A stretch of 64,000 nucleotides of DNA. It comes from Cyathus striatus. Taxonomy: Eukaryota > Basidiomycota > Agaricomycetes > Agaricales > Nidulariaceae. The notes below the pieces were generated by a model. That model ran no database searches. It saw only the letters and a list, made by a program, of their open reading frames with translations, and was not told the origin of the DNA. The DNA lies in contig JAOVFP010000021.1 of NCBI GenBank assembly GCA_025738555.1, forward strand, positions 1,798,001-1,862,000, written 5' to 3'. Shown here in pieces: positions 45,668 to 58,330 of this stretch. Positions within the stretch are counted from its first letter, which is position 1. Each line of letters begins with the position of its first letter. The translations under genes and the position numbers were made by a program.

Positions 45668-48274
45668 ATGAAAGCAATGGTGCTGACCCTGTTTCGGGTG
45701 GTTTTGCTTCTTAGTTCTCCTTTACTGCATGCGTATGCTGCTGCTTCCGCGCCATCAGGGAAGATCGTGAAGTTAGATTATGGATCTTTCCAAGGCGTCG
45801 AAGACGATTCCCTGATCAAGTTCCTTGGGATGCCATTTGCTGCTCCTCCGTAAGATCCTTCTTCCTGGCGTAATATTTAATCCTAATTGATCAGTACTCT
45901 GTAGTGTAGGAAATCTGCGATTTGTTCCACCACAACCTCCTATCACATTTAGTGGGGTTCATGATGCTACTAACTATGGACTAGCGTGTCCACAGCAAGC
46001 ATTAGGTCTCCCCATATTATCGACACTTGGCATCCCGGAAAATATTACATCTCGGTTTGCTGCCGTAACAATACCTGTATCCGAAGACTGTAAAGCCGTC
46101 CCAGTTCTATCGTCTTCTCTATGATTAACTGATTATCGATGGCATACATCCTTAGGTCTTTTCATAAATGTAATAAAGCCTGCATCAGTTCAAGGGAACA
46201 AGAAGCTCCCAGTTTTATTTGTGAGTTGTTTTATTTCACGTTTCATGTCTCAGTTTTATGATACTTACGCCTTGAAGTGGATTTATGGCGGTTCGTGTTA
46301 AAGATGACTATTATCTAAAATTGCTAAATTCCCCGTAGGCGGATTCGAAGTAGGAGATACCGCTTTTAATCCGGGCGATTCTGTTGTCAATAGATCTGTC
46401 GCACTCGGAGAACCAGTCATATATGTATCTGCTAACTATCGCCTAAATGGTACGTACCTCCAAACCCACTATTTCGTTGAACGTGGGAATCTAACAATGT
46501 CAGCATTCGGATTTTTGGGAGGAAAGGAAGCTTTGGCAGCCGGTGCAGCAAATGTTGGCTTGAAAGATCGTGAGTTAGCCCTCCTTTTACATTTTGATTT
46601 CAATATTCTAACTTACTGTGCAGAGCGATTTGCAATGAAATGGGTTCAGAAACATATCCATAACTTCGGAGGGGATCCTAGCAAAGTGACGATGTGTGTT
46701 TCTTGTCCGTTGATTGCCAATATATAGCCTTTCTCATGTTTACATTTGCAAACTAAGCTGGGGAGAGAGTGCTGGAGCAGTATCAGCTGCTCTTAATCTG
46801 GTCATAAATGATGGAAACACAGAAGGATTGTTTCGGGCAGCTGTCATGGTATGAAATGTGAATTCCGTCGGCAATGATTTTAACGTACACTTCTCTCTTT
46901 CCAGGAATCCGGGTCTACTATGGCAATTAGATCTATTTTCGATCACCAGTCTGTGTACGACCAACTTGTTGCTGATACTGGTTGTGCTGGATTGAAAGAC
47001 ACTGTCGCATGCCTCCGTACAGTACCGGCCGATGATCTCTTGGCGGCTGTCAACAACACTCCGAGCCTGTTTTCATTCGAGAGCTTGATACTCTCATATG
47101 AACCGAGCATCGACGGAGAGCTTATTGCTCGTAGTCCTATGACATCTGTTCAAGAGGGACTATACGCAAAGGTACCGTACGAAGGATCGGAAAATATGTT
47201 CATTGTCTAATATGGGAGCAGGTTCCAATTATCAATGGAGATACAGACGACGAGGGAACGTATGTTAAGTTCACATAAATGTTACCACGCGGATATTTCA
47301 ATTGGTCTGACTGTACTTCGTTAACGGCAGTCTATTTTCTTTTACGAATCTGAATATCACGTAAGTTTGTTTTCCTTTCTCCGCACTGCCGGAACTTCTA
47401 TACTGTTGTTTCGCAGAACCGATGTCGAATTCCGCGATTACATCTCCACTGTGTAATTATAATTAATTTCTATCACTGGACACTATTAATTTCTTTTGTG
47501 ATTAGATATCTTCCCGGAATTACGAATGATCAGCTTGATGCAATAACCACAGCTTACCCTTCAGATATATCGAAAGTAAGTGAACTATAGTAAATCATGA
47601 GTCGCATAACTTCATGCTGAGTGACGTTAAGGGCTCGCCATTCGACACCGGCAGTGACAATGCGTTGACGTATGAATGGCTAATTCAGGTTTTAGAGATA
47701 CTATTGAATCATATTACTAATACAGATCTCAGTTTAAGCGGATTGCGGCCTTTGAAGGAGATCTAATATTCCACGGCCCCAGGCGATTCTTGATGCAGAC
47801 AGCGGCTAAAACCCAACCAACCTATGGATTCCGTAAGCTATATTCAATGTACTTGGAAATATGAATGAGCTCAGTACTGATCGCATTTACTAACAGTGTT
47901 CAAACGAGATAAGGATGTTCCGTTCCTTGGCTCGTTCCATAGTAGTGATCTTGATGAGTTTTATGGTCTCGTTCCGGATTTCATTGCGATTGACGCTCTA
48001 AGTTAGTTGTTCTGTCATTTCATTATACCAATGTTATGACCTGACCATAAACGATATAGTTAACTTCGTAAACACTATGGATCCAAATTCTCCCAAACAT
48101 AGCAACAGCCTCCTCTCATCTATTCACTGGCCTTTGTATGGCTCATCCTCCAAGACACCACAGTTATTTACGTTTTCCGATCCGGTTCCCTCTGTTTCGA
48201 TTACACAGGATGATTTCAGAGTCTCGGAGATACAGTTGGTTACTGAGATATCTAGGCAGCTGCACCCTAAGTAG
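45668..48274 (+). CDS. secreted type-B carboxylesterase/lipase
   Basis: Seventeen exons give 562 residues: 45668-45849, 45905-46089, 46156-46220, 46278-46290, 46339-46449, 46505-46569, 46624-46693, 46758-46848, 46905-47171, 47222-47259, 47331-47360, 47417-47452, 47506-47575, 47632-47669, 47726-47832, 47896-48001, 48060-48274. A signal peptide (MKAMVLTLFRVVLLLSSPLL) is followed by the alpha/beta-hydrolase of the Candida rugosa lipase type: FLGMPFAAPPVGNLRF, SEDCLFINV, WIYGGGFEVGD, NYRLNAFGFLGG, and GESAGA (nucleophile Ser). The acid is the Glu in GDTDDEGTLFSF, and the catalytic His is in GSFHSSDLDEFYG. The triad is therefore complete. It should hydrolyse carboxylic esters such as lipids or aryl esters outside the cell. 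A 13-nt exon encodes WIYG(G) of the oxyanion loop. All exon joins keep frame. Confidence 0.92.
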
Positions 48275-48525
48275 TTACTTGTAATATATGTATGAATGAG
48301 TGGTTTATATACTCGGCCATCGTGGGGCGGGATCTTCTGCTATGAAAATCTGATAAAGGACTCATCGAATTATTTCAGTGCGATTATGTGTTTTCGACCG
48401 TCGCGTACGATAAATTTGAACCTGACACACAATAGCTTGTGCAAGAAGACCGATCATGTACATGTACTTGAAATTTATTCCTTCAAGTACTACATTCATC
48501 AAGTTCAAATATACTCTCCAGAACT

Positions 48526-49047
48526 CTACATGGCAATCTTACATTCCCCAATATCACACAACAAAGACGACATCTCATCATTCAACTGCTGTACTGTCAA
48601 ATCATTCGATCCAGGAGGAATGATAAAGATGTTATTCCCTTGGCAACTAATATTCCTACCACAATTAAAAGTATCGTTAATGATTTCCTCTTATAAATTA
48701 AACGTCCCACATAAAATGAAAAATACGTACTTGAATATAGTACATACAAAGCCATTGGGAATACTGAGACTCGTGACTTTATCGTTGAGGTTTACTGGAA
48801 CACCGACGCATGCTCCTGAGTTGAAGAACACGCCGGCACAGGTTCCATTTAGGTTTAGGTCCTCACAGAGTAAGACGCTGTCGGCTGCGTCTGAGCCATT
48901 GGAACGCTGTTTTTACTCGTTAGAAATTTCTGCGGAATTCAAGTATAGCCTGGAAATGCATACCGACTGCATAACTTGGTTTAAAGCAGGCGTGCAAGTT
49001 GCACTGGATGCAAGAGCTACAACTGCGAGAAGAACATGAGTGAACAT
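48526..49047 (-). CDS. small secreted protein, crystallin-like Cys pattern (copy 1)
   Basis: Three exons (49047-48964, 48906-48731, 48655-48526) give 129 residues. The signal peptide starts MFTHVLLAVVALASSATC. The core reads LLCEDLNLNGTCAGVFFNSG, then ACVGVPVNLNDKVTSLSIPN, FVCTIF, SCQGNNIFIIPPGSNDL and LLCDIGECK. The order 'C-x-D-x-N-x-G-x-C ... G-x-C-V-x-V-P ... LNDKVTSL ... C-x-x-F ... C-x-G' is that of small basidiomycete secreted proteins resembling beta/gamma-crystallin modules. Its paralogue lies at 51095-51642 in the same orientation with both introns at the same places. A 247-codon open frame on the other strand (48296-49039) is a shadow of this gene. Function is unknown; effector-like or surface roles are guesses. 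Confidence 0.75.
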
Positions 49048-51094
49048 TAACATTTGGTGTAAATGAAATATTAAAAGAAAAGGATTTCGGCAGGCCCTTC
49101 TGACTCGATTGTTTCGTTTGCACCACTGGTGGATGCACTTTCATGCTTGTAGCTTTTACCCATTCCCGTCATTCAGCGTGCTTCTACCTTCTTTTTTTAA
49201 CATCAATCCCATAGGAAGGCACTGGCGGTCTGAGTGAACTTGAACTATCAAACAGGTTATTATTCCTCACTGCGCCGGTACTGTTTAATTGTTATCACCG
49301 CAAATGACATATCATATATCAAGGTTCAACAACATTCGTCGTTCCCGCGTGTTTAACGGGACATGATTTTATTCTTTACATACAAGGTACGACATTCATA
49401 TTAGTGCGTCAAAGTAACATATTCTACACAAGTAGCGCCTACGACGATAAACGGTCGATTGGTGACCGGGACCTCTAATGATGTGTCAGTCAGGCTGACG
49501 GTGAAGACGATAATACTTGAAGACCAGTATAATGATAACTTCTAGTACTTATATTTACTTTTTTTCCGATAACGACGTGAGTGAGTGTTGTGTTCTAAAA
49601 TAAAAGTTCTGTCACGGGATTGTCATTCTATTACAAGAGCAAGACAGTTGACTGAACGTACACAATGTTAATGGCTTGTGCTTCAATTATCTATAAAACC
49701 AGCTGGTTCCAAGCAAGTTGTTTAACATTCGCTATACTAGTGTCCTACAGAGCTCTTCATTGTCTATCGTCCTGCATCCTTCAATAGGCTTTAGTTTAAT
49801 TTTGTCCTGAGAACATGGGAAGAATAATAATAAGTCGTGGCGATAGAATGATGATTCGAAGGAGGATTTGTATACTTAAGTCCTGTGTCAGATATTTGAA
49901 GACTGTGCTTGTACGAAGATCAGCGTTTAAAAATAATCTATGTAGCGAAGATGGATTGATGTCTGGTAAGTACGTGTATTAGTATGAAGGTTGAATAAGA
50001 AAAACGCTTGATGGTAAGATGGGAGTGCATGTGTACGAACGTCGAAGAGGCCGACGATATACTAATGAAATACATTATTGTTATGGGAGTGTTACTGAAC
50101 AAGGGTTGTGCACGCTGCAACTTGAACATGTATTTGAATTGTAAGTACAGAACGTTGAAAGCCTCATCTTCCTAAGTGTCACGAACCATGCTCACCAAAC
50201 TCCCGCATCGGATCCTCGGGATCACAACACGCTCGGAAGGAAGGCATCAGATTCAGAGTCCAGAGCGCAGTATCGGCATCACATGTTATTTGCACATATG
50301 TACCAAACCCCTCTTTACCTCCATCCAATCACAATCGGACCACATTTTATTGAAACGTCAGTTGCAGAAATATGGAGGTTTTGAGTGTCCGTTCAATTTT
50401 TTCGCCCAGAAGACAAGGGAATTGAGATTTATATGGACGATTGGTGATTTGAGATCTAAATATTGAATGGTAGTGAGTGTCGATTGATGCAAGTTGCGTA
50501 GGATGTATGCTGTGTTTACAACCCGTCCCAGCCAAGTCGTGACTCCCAGGCATTGAAATGTACGTTTATATTCCGCTTTGTGTATCCAAGAACTATGAGT
50601 CCTCTTGCTCTTACTGGCTGGAGATTATATTCTACTTACCTTACTACTGAAAGTTTTGTTAGGGTTATGGTTGGTGCAGAAGCGATTGCCCCATCGTTCC
50701 TATGACGTCACCACTGAAGTGCTGACCTCTAATGATCCCGCCACTGCCCATGCAATATCTTAAGCATACTCAACATTTCTAAGGGAAATTTTCTCTCTGT
50801 CCTCTCTGACTGCCACTCCATCTCCATCGCACTGCAGAAGAGTGATGAACGAAAAATTGACCACTTCAAAACTCCATAATCGTAGCCATTTGCAGGTGAA
50901 TACCTTACTAGATTTTCACAACAGAAAATCTGTCGTTCCGGCTGTGACGGTGAAATTACATGTACATCCTTCAAGTAGTGAAACAACTTCATCTCTCGAG
51001 TATAACATCCACATACAAGCATACAATTTACATCTCTTTAACCTCAAATATACATACGTTTCACAGTACATACACTATAATGTGCCCTATCCAT
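49048..51094. other. gene-free stretch
   Basis: No gene is supported. A 190-bp segment near 50170-50360 recurs at 62650-62830 and is listed separately. Confidence 0.5.
50170..50360 (+). repeat. 190-bp repeat shared with 62.65 kb (copy 1)
   Basis: Shared phrases in the same order and orientation include CTCACCAAACTCCCGCATCG, GGAAGGCATCAGA, GCGCAGTATCGGC and TGTACCAAACCCCTCTT, then CATCCAATCA. The nature of the repeat is unknown; no open frame is conserved. Confidence 0.75.
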
Positions 51095-51642
51095 TTATCC
51101 AGTAATCGTACAAGTACCAAGCGAGCAAAGGAACGACGAGATTTCATCATTAAACTGCTGATCCTTCAAGTTATCCGGGCCAGGAGGAAGGATCACAATG
51201 TTGCTTCCTTGACAATCTGTGTCCCTGGTACGAAGTATTAACCATGGAAAAGAACAAGAGAAAATCAAACACCCACTCAAAAATCGTACAAATGTACCCA
51301 TTCGCAATACTCATACTCGTAATCTCATCATTCAAATCCACGGGGACATTCACACAAACCCCCGGGTTGAAGAATGCAGTTGTGCAGTCCCCGCCCAATT
51401 CTTTATCGGAGCAGACCAAGATGCTGTCTGTCTCTGCAGCTTGGCCCGACACGGTTGCATTTGCGCCGCGTTTCATCTGTTTCATGGTACAAGGTAAGAT
51501 GTTAGTTTTGGTTACTTAATAGGGAGTACGAATAATGCGCGCATACAGTGGATAGAGATGCTCCTGTGCTACTGAGGGATGTGCTGGTTGACACGCCTAT
51601 GGCCGAGGCGATGAAGAGGGAGAAGAGGGCTTTGGTAAACAT
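51095..51642 (-). CDS. small secreted protein, crystallin-like Cys pattern (copy 2)
   Basis: Three exons (51642-51547, 51476-51277, 51224-51095) give 141 residues. A signal peptide (MFTKALFSLFIASAIGVSTS) leads to VCSDKELGGDCTTAFFNPG, then VCVNVPVDLNDEITSMSIAN, YICTIF, DCQGSNIVILPPGPDNL and LCSLGTC. Each block aligns with the gene at 48526-49047, including the final QQ(L/F)NDE(M/I)SS segment, and intron positions are conserved. Copy 2 has a longer Ser/Thr-rich and basic N-terminus. The pair arose by tandem duplication and diverged strongly in sequence but not in cysteines. No enzymatic motif is seen. Confidence 0.75.
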
Positions 51643-54600
51643 TGTTGAAATTGTAACCGTTGTTGGTGGTGAATAGTTTTGAGTAGGGTTGTCCATTCAC
51701 CTTTTATACTTCAAAAGATGTACAACCTGCTCCGATTCAAAACTGGAAATGCGTCAAGTCCCATCTTGTTCTCCGGATTCCCCGTATCAAGTTCACGGAT
51801 CACTTCCCCGAGCACACGGATGCATATCCGAAAATAAAATAAAACCATTGTACACGTATGTACGCCTAGTAGTATTCTGTATACGAAGCATGGTCTCGGT
51901 GTCGAAGCCAAACAGAAGAAGTCCAAGCGAAGTGCCTGAGTGAGAGACCAATCACATCGAACAGATTTAGGACTCGGATCAGATCCATGCGACGGGTGTT
52001 GATATAAGTAAGTATTTTTGGAATTGCAGCCGAAATAGAAGATGGGCTCGGGGTAGGCGCCGGAGAAAACATAAGTTCTACTTTTCTTTGAATGTATTTA
52101 TCCCAACGCATCCGTATGTCACAGCATGATTTTAGGCCCGTTAAAGCAAGTCTTTCAAGTTATTCTTATAAAATAAGTACCTCGAATCTACATTTGGTAT
52201 GGCACGTAGTTACCGACGGAATGTATACCGCTAGATTCTGGCATCGTACTCTGGTTTCTTTCTATTAGTCACTCGAAAGTCGTATTGCAGATTTAACTAG
52301 GATTCAGAAGTTGTAGTAGCACTTGGTAGCCACTTGTCGTCCTCGCAATTGTAACACATATTCTCGGAGAATTCATGTTCGTAAATAAATCTGAAACTGA
52401 TGAATGTTGCTGGAGCTCGACAGATTCCCGCGGGGCATGGGTAAGGAAGGTTGTAGGGAGCATATGGCACAGGACTTCGAAGAACATATACTCATTTGTA
52501 ATGGTAGGTCGTCCCCATAATTGTAGTACAAATTAATCATCAATAGCCCATAGCACATAGTCTCGGAACGTTATTGCCCATAAATAAATCTGAAAATGAT
52601 GAATGTAGCCTGAGCATGATATGGTCCTGTGGTGCCAGTTAATGTACAAAGAGAGCTCCGTGGGACTTGAGCAGTGAAGAAGATTGTACACAGCATATGT
52701 TACAGGTACTTCAGAGAGCATATATTCATTTTTTTACGGTACAAATTCATTGTTAGGGGTATATAAGGTGCATTGACATTAAATTCAACCTACATCACCC
52801 ACCAATACTAACCAATGTTTGTGAGATGTATAAGCGGGTGTTACCACTTCACCTTTTCTTTTTTTCTTTCAACTTCCTGTCTTTCTTTATTGAATTATTA
52901 GTTAATCATTCGTGCCAGCCGCTGACCAGATGCATTGCTATGCAAAAGCACCTTCAATGAAGTATTGAAGAAAAGTATCTAACAAGGTTAACTTGTCACT
53001 TGTTTATGTAGCGACATATGTATACTTGATCGGATCCTCTGCACACCTTGTTGGGCTTTGAATAGATCCCACAGAACCTGACTTCGGTGTCCGGTGCATT
53101 CATGGACCAGAAGGATGTGCTGGGAACGCGCGGCAATTGTGCTCATCAATTATGCGTCTCGGTAAAGTCGGTGGGAATTCGTTCCATAAATTCACTACAT
53201 AATTCAACTTTTCCATCATAGAAGAGATAATTTCACAAATCACATTGGTTAATCATTCGTACCGGGGACTCGAACTGTCAAGGGAACAATATCGTCAATT
53301 TAATGGGTTTAGCAGTTTAATAATCATGAGATCTCGTCGTTTGTTCGCTCGTATGGTACTTGTAACGGCGGGCACTATTTAAGTGTCAACTCCGAGTTAA
53401 AAAGACACGCACTGTCAACACACATGTCAAATTGATATGCGTTGGTCAAGCCTTTTAATCACTGTTATTTCAACTCACAATTCACAATCTACTGCCAACT
53501 GGTTTGGCCACAGGTGATACAGTGTCTCAGAATTAGAATATTGACCCATTTGTGGTGTGTTATAGTATATTATCTAATACAGGGCTTATTTATTTGTTAA
53601 AGGTGAACAAAGGGCACTGAGCTACATGACCTTTATTTTTGTTTTTTGGACTGCTTCACAAAATATATGCAAGTGGTGTCGGTTCGTCTCTGCAGTATGT
53701 CACGAGACCTAAGGATGAGTTGACGTTAATGAGGCGATCAATGGAATTGGTCGCGGTCTACTCCAGCAGAGTGAATTTCAATTCTTTTTGGTGCTCCTAC
53801 ACAGAGTCCATAGTATGTTGGTATATCTAGATTTGCCAAATGCAGTAACAGCACTAGCCACACAGGGTTACAACAGGGTTACCGCCACACCAGCTCACAA
53901 CCAGCTCAACCATAGTTTACATAATAAATTACTTGTTGAGTTCGCAGTAGGCACGTTAGTCTACAAAACTGATGTTGTTGTTTAAAAATGCGAAGATTAC
54001 TTACATCTGGACAATATTTTTAATGAGAAGTGAAGCAATTAGGAAAAGAATTAAAATAATCAACCAATGTGCTACAGCCTACAGTATATCGTACTATAAG
54101 CATTTAAAACATGATTCTTATAATTTACCTCTAGGACACACATTTAAATTCAATATATCTTATAAGCTCGTCAATGAGGTGTAAAACTTAAATATCGCAT
54201 TGTGGATTTGGTTAATGAAACACTCGTGTCTAAATTCAGTAGTCACACGTCACTCAAATTGCTTGCAGTATACCAGGATGCAAGTGTGATGCATGTGTTA
54301 AAAATTCCTGTAAAAACAGCAGAGTAAATTTGGTCAGACAGCGACTTAATAGCGACATAGGCAATCTAGAATCTAGATATAAAGAGATACAGAAGGCCGG
54401 TAAACTTATTTTCTACTCATTTTTTGGGGGCTTGGCCTCAAAGTTTATATGTTATTGCGCAAATAACATACTTATAATACATAATCATTAATATTTTAAT
54501 TTAATGTGTACAAGATTAATAGCGGACAGGCGCCAGTGGTTTGCTTGGGTTTGCATGCTAGCAACTTGGCGCTTGTAAGCGTGCATTGAGGTTTGCGAGT

Positions 54601-54668
54601 TGCAGCAAACTGACGTCTCGGGATGTCACGTGATGCAATCTAGATATACCAAGATACACAAGACCGTC
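51643..54668. other. gene-free, AT-rich stretch
   Basis: No gene is supported. It holds a tandem repeat at 52351-52745. Near 54360 and 54634 a short phrase GCAATCTAGA...AGATATA...AGATACA occurs twice just outside the left end of the large element. Scattered 60-70 codon frames are not supported. Confidence 0.5.
52351..52745. repeat. tandem duplication, two diverged units of about 190 bp
   Basis: Unit 1 (52351-52495) and unit 2 (52557-52730) share TAAATAAATCTGAAA(A/C)TGATGAATG, an AGGAAG/AGAAGATTGTA segment, GCATATG..ACAGG and GAACATATA/GAGCATATATTCATTT in order. The function is unknown. Confidence 0.65.
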
Positions 54669-54671
54669 CTA

Positions 54672-55000
54672 CACACGGCCGGATTAAGTAAGAAACATTA
54701 TATAATCGACTTGCTCATGCTGGAGGCAACTTGTTGTATCATTTTCTCCTGTACTCTCAATGTTCTAGCTGTTTTTGCTACATATATATTATATATACAC
54801 TTATACATTCTAATGTGACCATTTTTTTTGGAAAAAAACTGCAAGAAACTTCCAGGCTCCTAAAACCTACCTCTCGTTGCGGTAGGGGGGCCCCATCCTA
54901 GTAGTGTAGTAATACATGATGTGTAATGAACAAACAAAACCAAAGTCAACTCTCCCCTCCCTACCGCATAGAGAGGCTGGCAAATTGTCCTGTCACGTGA
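54672..55000 (+). repeat. left terminal inverted repeat of the 7.2 kb element
   Basis: It pairs with 61601-61855 in three blocks as described for the element. It is longer than the right arm because of an 80-nt AT-rich spacer (54720-54835, including a run ATATATATTATATATA). Confidence 0.75.
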
Positions 55001-55150
55001 TGAAGTCACCTTCCGATGTGACTCAAGAATACTCAATAAACCCTAAGCGAGGGCTTGATTATATTGACTCGGCTCAGTCGGCTGGTCAATTTTTTTTAAA
55101 TAAGATCATTTATATATTGCGAGCAGAATGGGTTGTTGAATTGTAATACA

Positions 55151-57900
55151 ATGCCTCTTTCTACCGAAAAACTGAAAGCCATCCTCGATCTGCTCTCTAA
55201 GAATGGGACTACAGTTGCTGGGTTCATAATTGATTTGCTACAAGACCATACTCTCGCGAGCCATGTGCAGTTACAAGCCCTTGCAGAGCGTGGCAATGCA
55301 ATCTACAGCATGCTCACAGAAAATCCTACCACTGCGAAAGTTGTCAAAGAATGGAAGAGCCATATTGTGAACGAAGCCGTGAACAGCGTGAAGGAAGGAT
55401 ATTCCAAGGAAATAGCTGCACTGACAGATAAGCTGGCCGGGTTTCACTTTGGCGCCAAAAGCACGACACAAGAAAAGCTGTCAAACTTTAGTATAGCAGA
55501 GACAGCAGAAAAAATGAGGAAACTCGCACCAGCACTTTGGAATTTATTATCCACATTGCTTGATGGTGATTCTGAGAGAGGACGCAGTCGTAAACGCAAA
55601 CGTCGCAACCGGACAGCCAAAGCAGGCGAGCCAGCAGTACCAAGTAAAGGTGGAGGTATCCATGGAAGAGGGAACAATGGTGACATAGAAATGGAAGACA
55701 TAGGAGACTCAGAGAGTGAGAGGGAAGAGGAACAAGATATTGTAGAGGATGGTGACGATTCCCCAGAAAACCTAGAAGATCACTTAGAGCAACGGCGGCA
55801 AGCTCTGATTACAATTGTAAGCCTTAAATGTATCATTAAATGAAATACTACTTACTATAAGTTGTAGAAACAGGTTATATGCATCAGCGTAATGATGCAG
55901 AGCAATAATCAGATTTGCAATGCACTTCAATCCGTTGTAGGGCTATTCTTGCATTCATGTAATGCGCCCAAAGCTGTTGTTGAACTGTTGAATCGCATGG
56001 GCCTGTCGATCTCAACAACTGCCATCAATCAGGCTGTAACAAACTTGTCCGGTGAGGCCCATCGTGCGATGCGCAACTTGGGTCAGAAGTTTATGACATC
56101 ATATGCATATGATAATCTCGACATTGACCTGAAACATGCGGTACCAACAGCTGAGAGGTCAGAAGACACACTGGTACATCTCACCACAGGAACAATGATT
56201 CCACTAGAACATAATGTAACACCGCAAGACCTGGACTGCTCTGAATATCTGTGGAAAAAATCAATAAATAACACCACTGGGAATTCAGATGGGTTTAGGA
56301 TACCTTTCAACGACATTTTGGACTATTTTAGCAAACTGGAGAAGCCACATGAATCAGGATTGACCAACCGGCAGCGCTATAATCAGTGGAAGTTCCTTTT
56401 TGACTTGATAAATTTCGGCCCTGAGGATTTTCATCGTTTTCGCAGCATCCTAGGAGAGCCAGAGGTTATTGAACAGATAGCAAGAAAGAAGATGCAGCAG
56501 GTACCTCTCAAAACACTTGACTTAAGTCCATCAACACCAGCCCAGAATGCCAAAGCACTTGAAACGTTCCTGCGTCAAGCTGGCGTCGGTGATCCATCAA
56601 AGGACAAAACACTGCGAGCTGTTGGTAATAACGTGATAATAGTTTTCGGGGATTTGCTCACCTTAGAACGCATTCGTAGCCTTCTCGAATCTCGTTCTGC
56701 AGAGACATCACCATGGAAGAGGTTACAGTTTATAGTTGCCGTCATGGGGCTTTTCCATCTAAAAATGGCATGTGCTGATGGTATATGGCGGATATTCATC
56801 AAGTTAAAAACCTCAGATACTGATAAAAATAGCTTGATAGAACATGTCAAGCAAATACGACCTAGAGAATCAGGGAAAATAGAAAGCAAACCAGGTTTTC
56901 GGCGCATGCACGAAGTAATTCAACACATCGGAATTGCTTCTCGTTTGGATGTGTGGAGAGTAGAAGCTTTGAAAAAAGGCTTCTCAAGTCTCAAGAGTTT
57001 TGCTGAGAGTAAGCCATCTTGGGAAACATTGAAGGACATGGCGAAGACACTAGTCCTGGAGCAGGTGGCAGATGGTTCAATGTTACGAAATCTTCAAGCA
57101 CAAGATGCGAGTCAGTGTGACCAGGAACACGAAAACTTGCTAATGCGTCAACAATACTTCTTATTGTACGAGGAAATGTCACATGCGCTGAACTGCGGCG
57201 ACATTGGTCGCGTAGAGGCATGTTTTCTACCTTGGATGTTTATATTCCAAGGCTGTGGCAAGCATAAGTATGCTGCGGAGATGAGAAGGTATCTAGAGAA
57301 CGTACATTTTATATATCCAAAAGGTCTGAGGTATGCCTATGTCAATTCCAGCTATCTGGTGCTTCAGTTGCTCATGTAGCTTCAGTAGGGCAATTAGAAT
57401 GAATATACTTTGCAATCCTACTGGTAAAAAGGGGCACTTCAGAGCCATTGACTGGGTTGTCAAGCACAATAACCTATACATCAAGGTGAGTATTGGTTAA
57501 GATCAAGTTTACAATCCTGTTAATTAATCAGAGGATATATGGTGGTAAATACTCAAACCACACGAAGTCGAGAATCCTTAAAGAGTCCGCTCTGATAGAA
57601 GTTTTTAAAAACATTCGCATGCAATTTGAATCCATGTTCTGCTTAAAGCACAAGACAACTAGGCATTCACCACCAAAGATGAGAGCTACATTCTCGAAGC
57701 TTGGATCTTACATGCACGACAACAAAACAAATGCTCGAGTACCAGGACGTAAATCGACATATTGCATACCGGACACCATGGCGAAAGGTATGCATCCTTT
57801 CTTGACACAACGATCAGCCGAGCTCGAAGCAGACGGAGATTGGATAGACTTACCGGATGAGGACATCGAGGTGGAGGATGACGGGAGCCTTGATGTGTAG
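55151..57900 (+). CDS. DUF6589-type protein of mobile element, 865 aa
   Basis: Four exons (55151-55816, 55868-57330, 57386-57485, 57532-57900) give 865 residues. The first about 220 residues are helical, then basic (SRKRKRRNR) and acidic (SEREEEQD). The conserved part follows: VVGLFLHSCNAPKAVVELLNR, then SYAYDNLDIDLKH, PTAERSEDTLVHLTTGTMIP, FGDLLTLERIRSLLESR, VAVMGLFHLKMACADGIWRI, a C-terminal AAEMRRYLENVHFIYPKGLR, NPTGKKGHFRAIDWVVKHNN and an acidic tail. I recognise this as the DUF6589 family common in mushroom genomes. The two Asp-containing motifs (YDNLDID and FGDLLT) recall DDE-type nucleases of transposases, but that is inference. Intron positions fall between conserved blocks and all joins keep frame, so this copy seems intact. 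Confidence 0.7.
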
Positions 57901-58006
57901 ATACATAAATGTATACGTCTCCGGGTTGTCTTCGACGCGGTGATGTCTATGGTGATGTATCAGTCCCACGGCATAGATACTTCACGAGCGCTGAGTTGAA
58001 CGGGGG

Positions 58007-58330
58007 CTGGTGGTGGAGCAGGGGCTTATATGAGCATGGTAGAGAGATTGAGAAAGAAAAGAAAACGCACCGCACCGCCGCACCACAACGCCTCAAACAA
58101 ACGCGCGCACGAACCACTACTCTTGCTTGGCGAATCAGCACTCCTCCGTTGGGGGCGTATATGAATCTGGTCAAGGGAGTCTACAGCGCGCTGGCGGTGG
58201 GGCATATATGAGCATGGTAGAGAATGGGGGAGGGAATAAAACGCACTGTAAAGCCTCAAACACGCACACGAAGCCTTGCTTAGCGAATTAGCGCTCCTCA
58301 GTTGGTTGTACACCATGAAATGGTGGAGCA
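58007..58330. repeat. tandem repeat between convergent genes
   Basis: Two units (about 58007-58190 and 58191-58330) share in order GGTGG(A/G)GCA, TATATGAGCATGGTAGAGA, AAAACGCAC, GCCTCAAACA, TTGCTT(G/A)GCGAAT and AGC(A/G)CTCCTC(C/A)GTTGG. The second unit has lost a middle part. The end of the helicase frame (stop 58288-58290) lies within the second unit. Confidence 0.7.

Noticed and set aside
48296..49039. 247-codon plus-strand open frame
   Set aside because: The opposite strand holds a three-exon secreted protein gene with signal peptide, conserved cysteines and a paralogue with the same intron positions. The plus frame has no recognisable domain.
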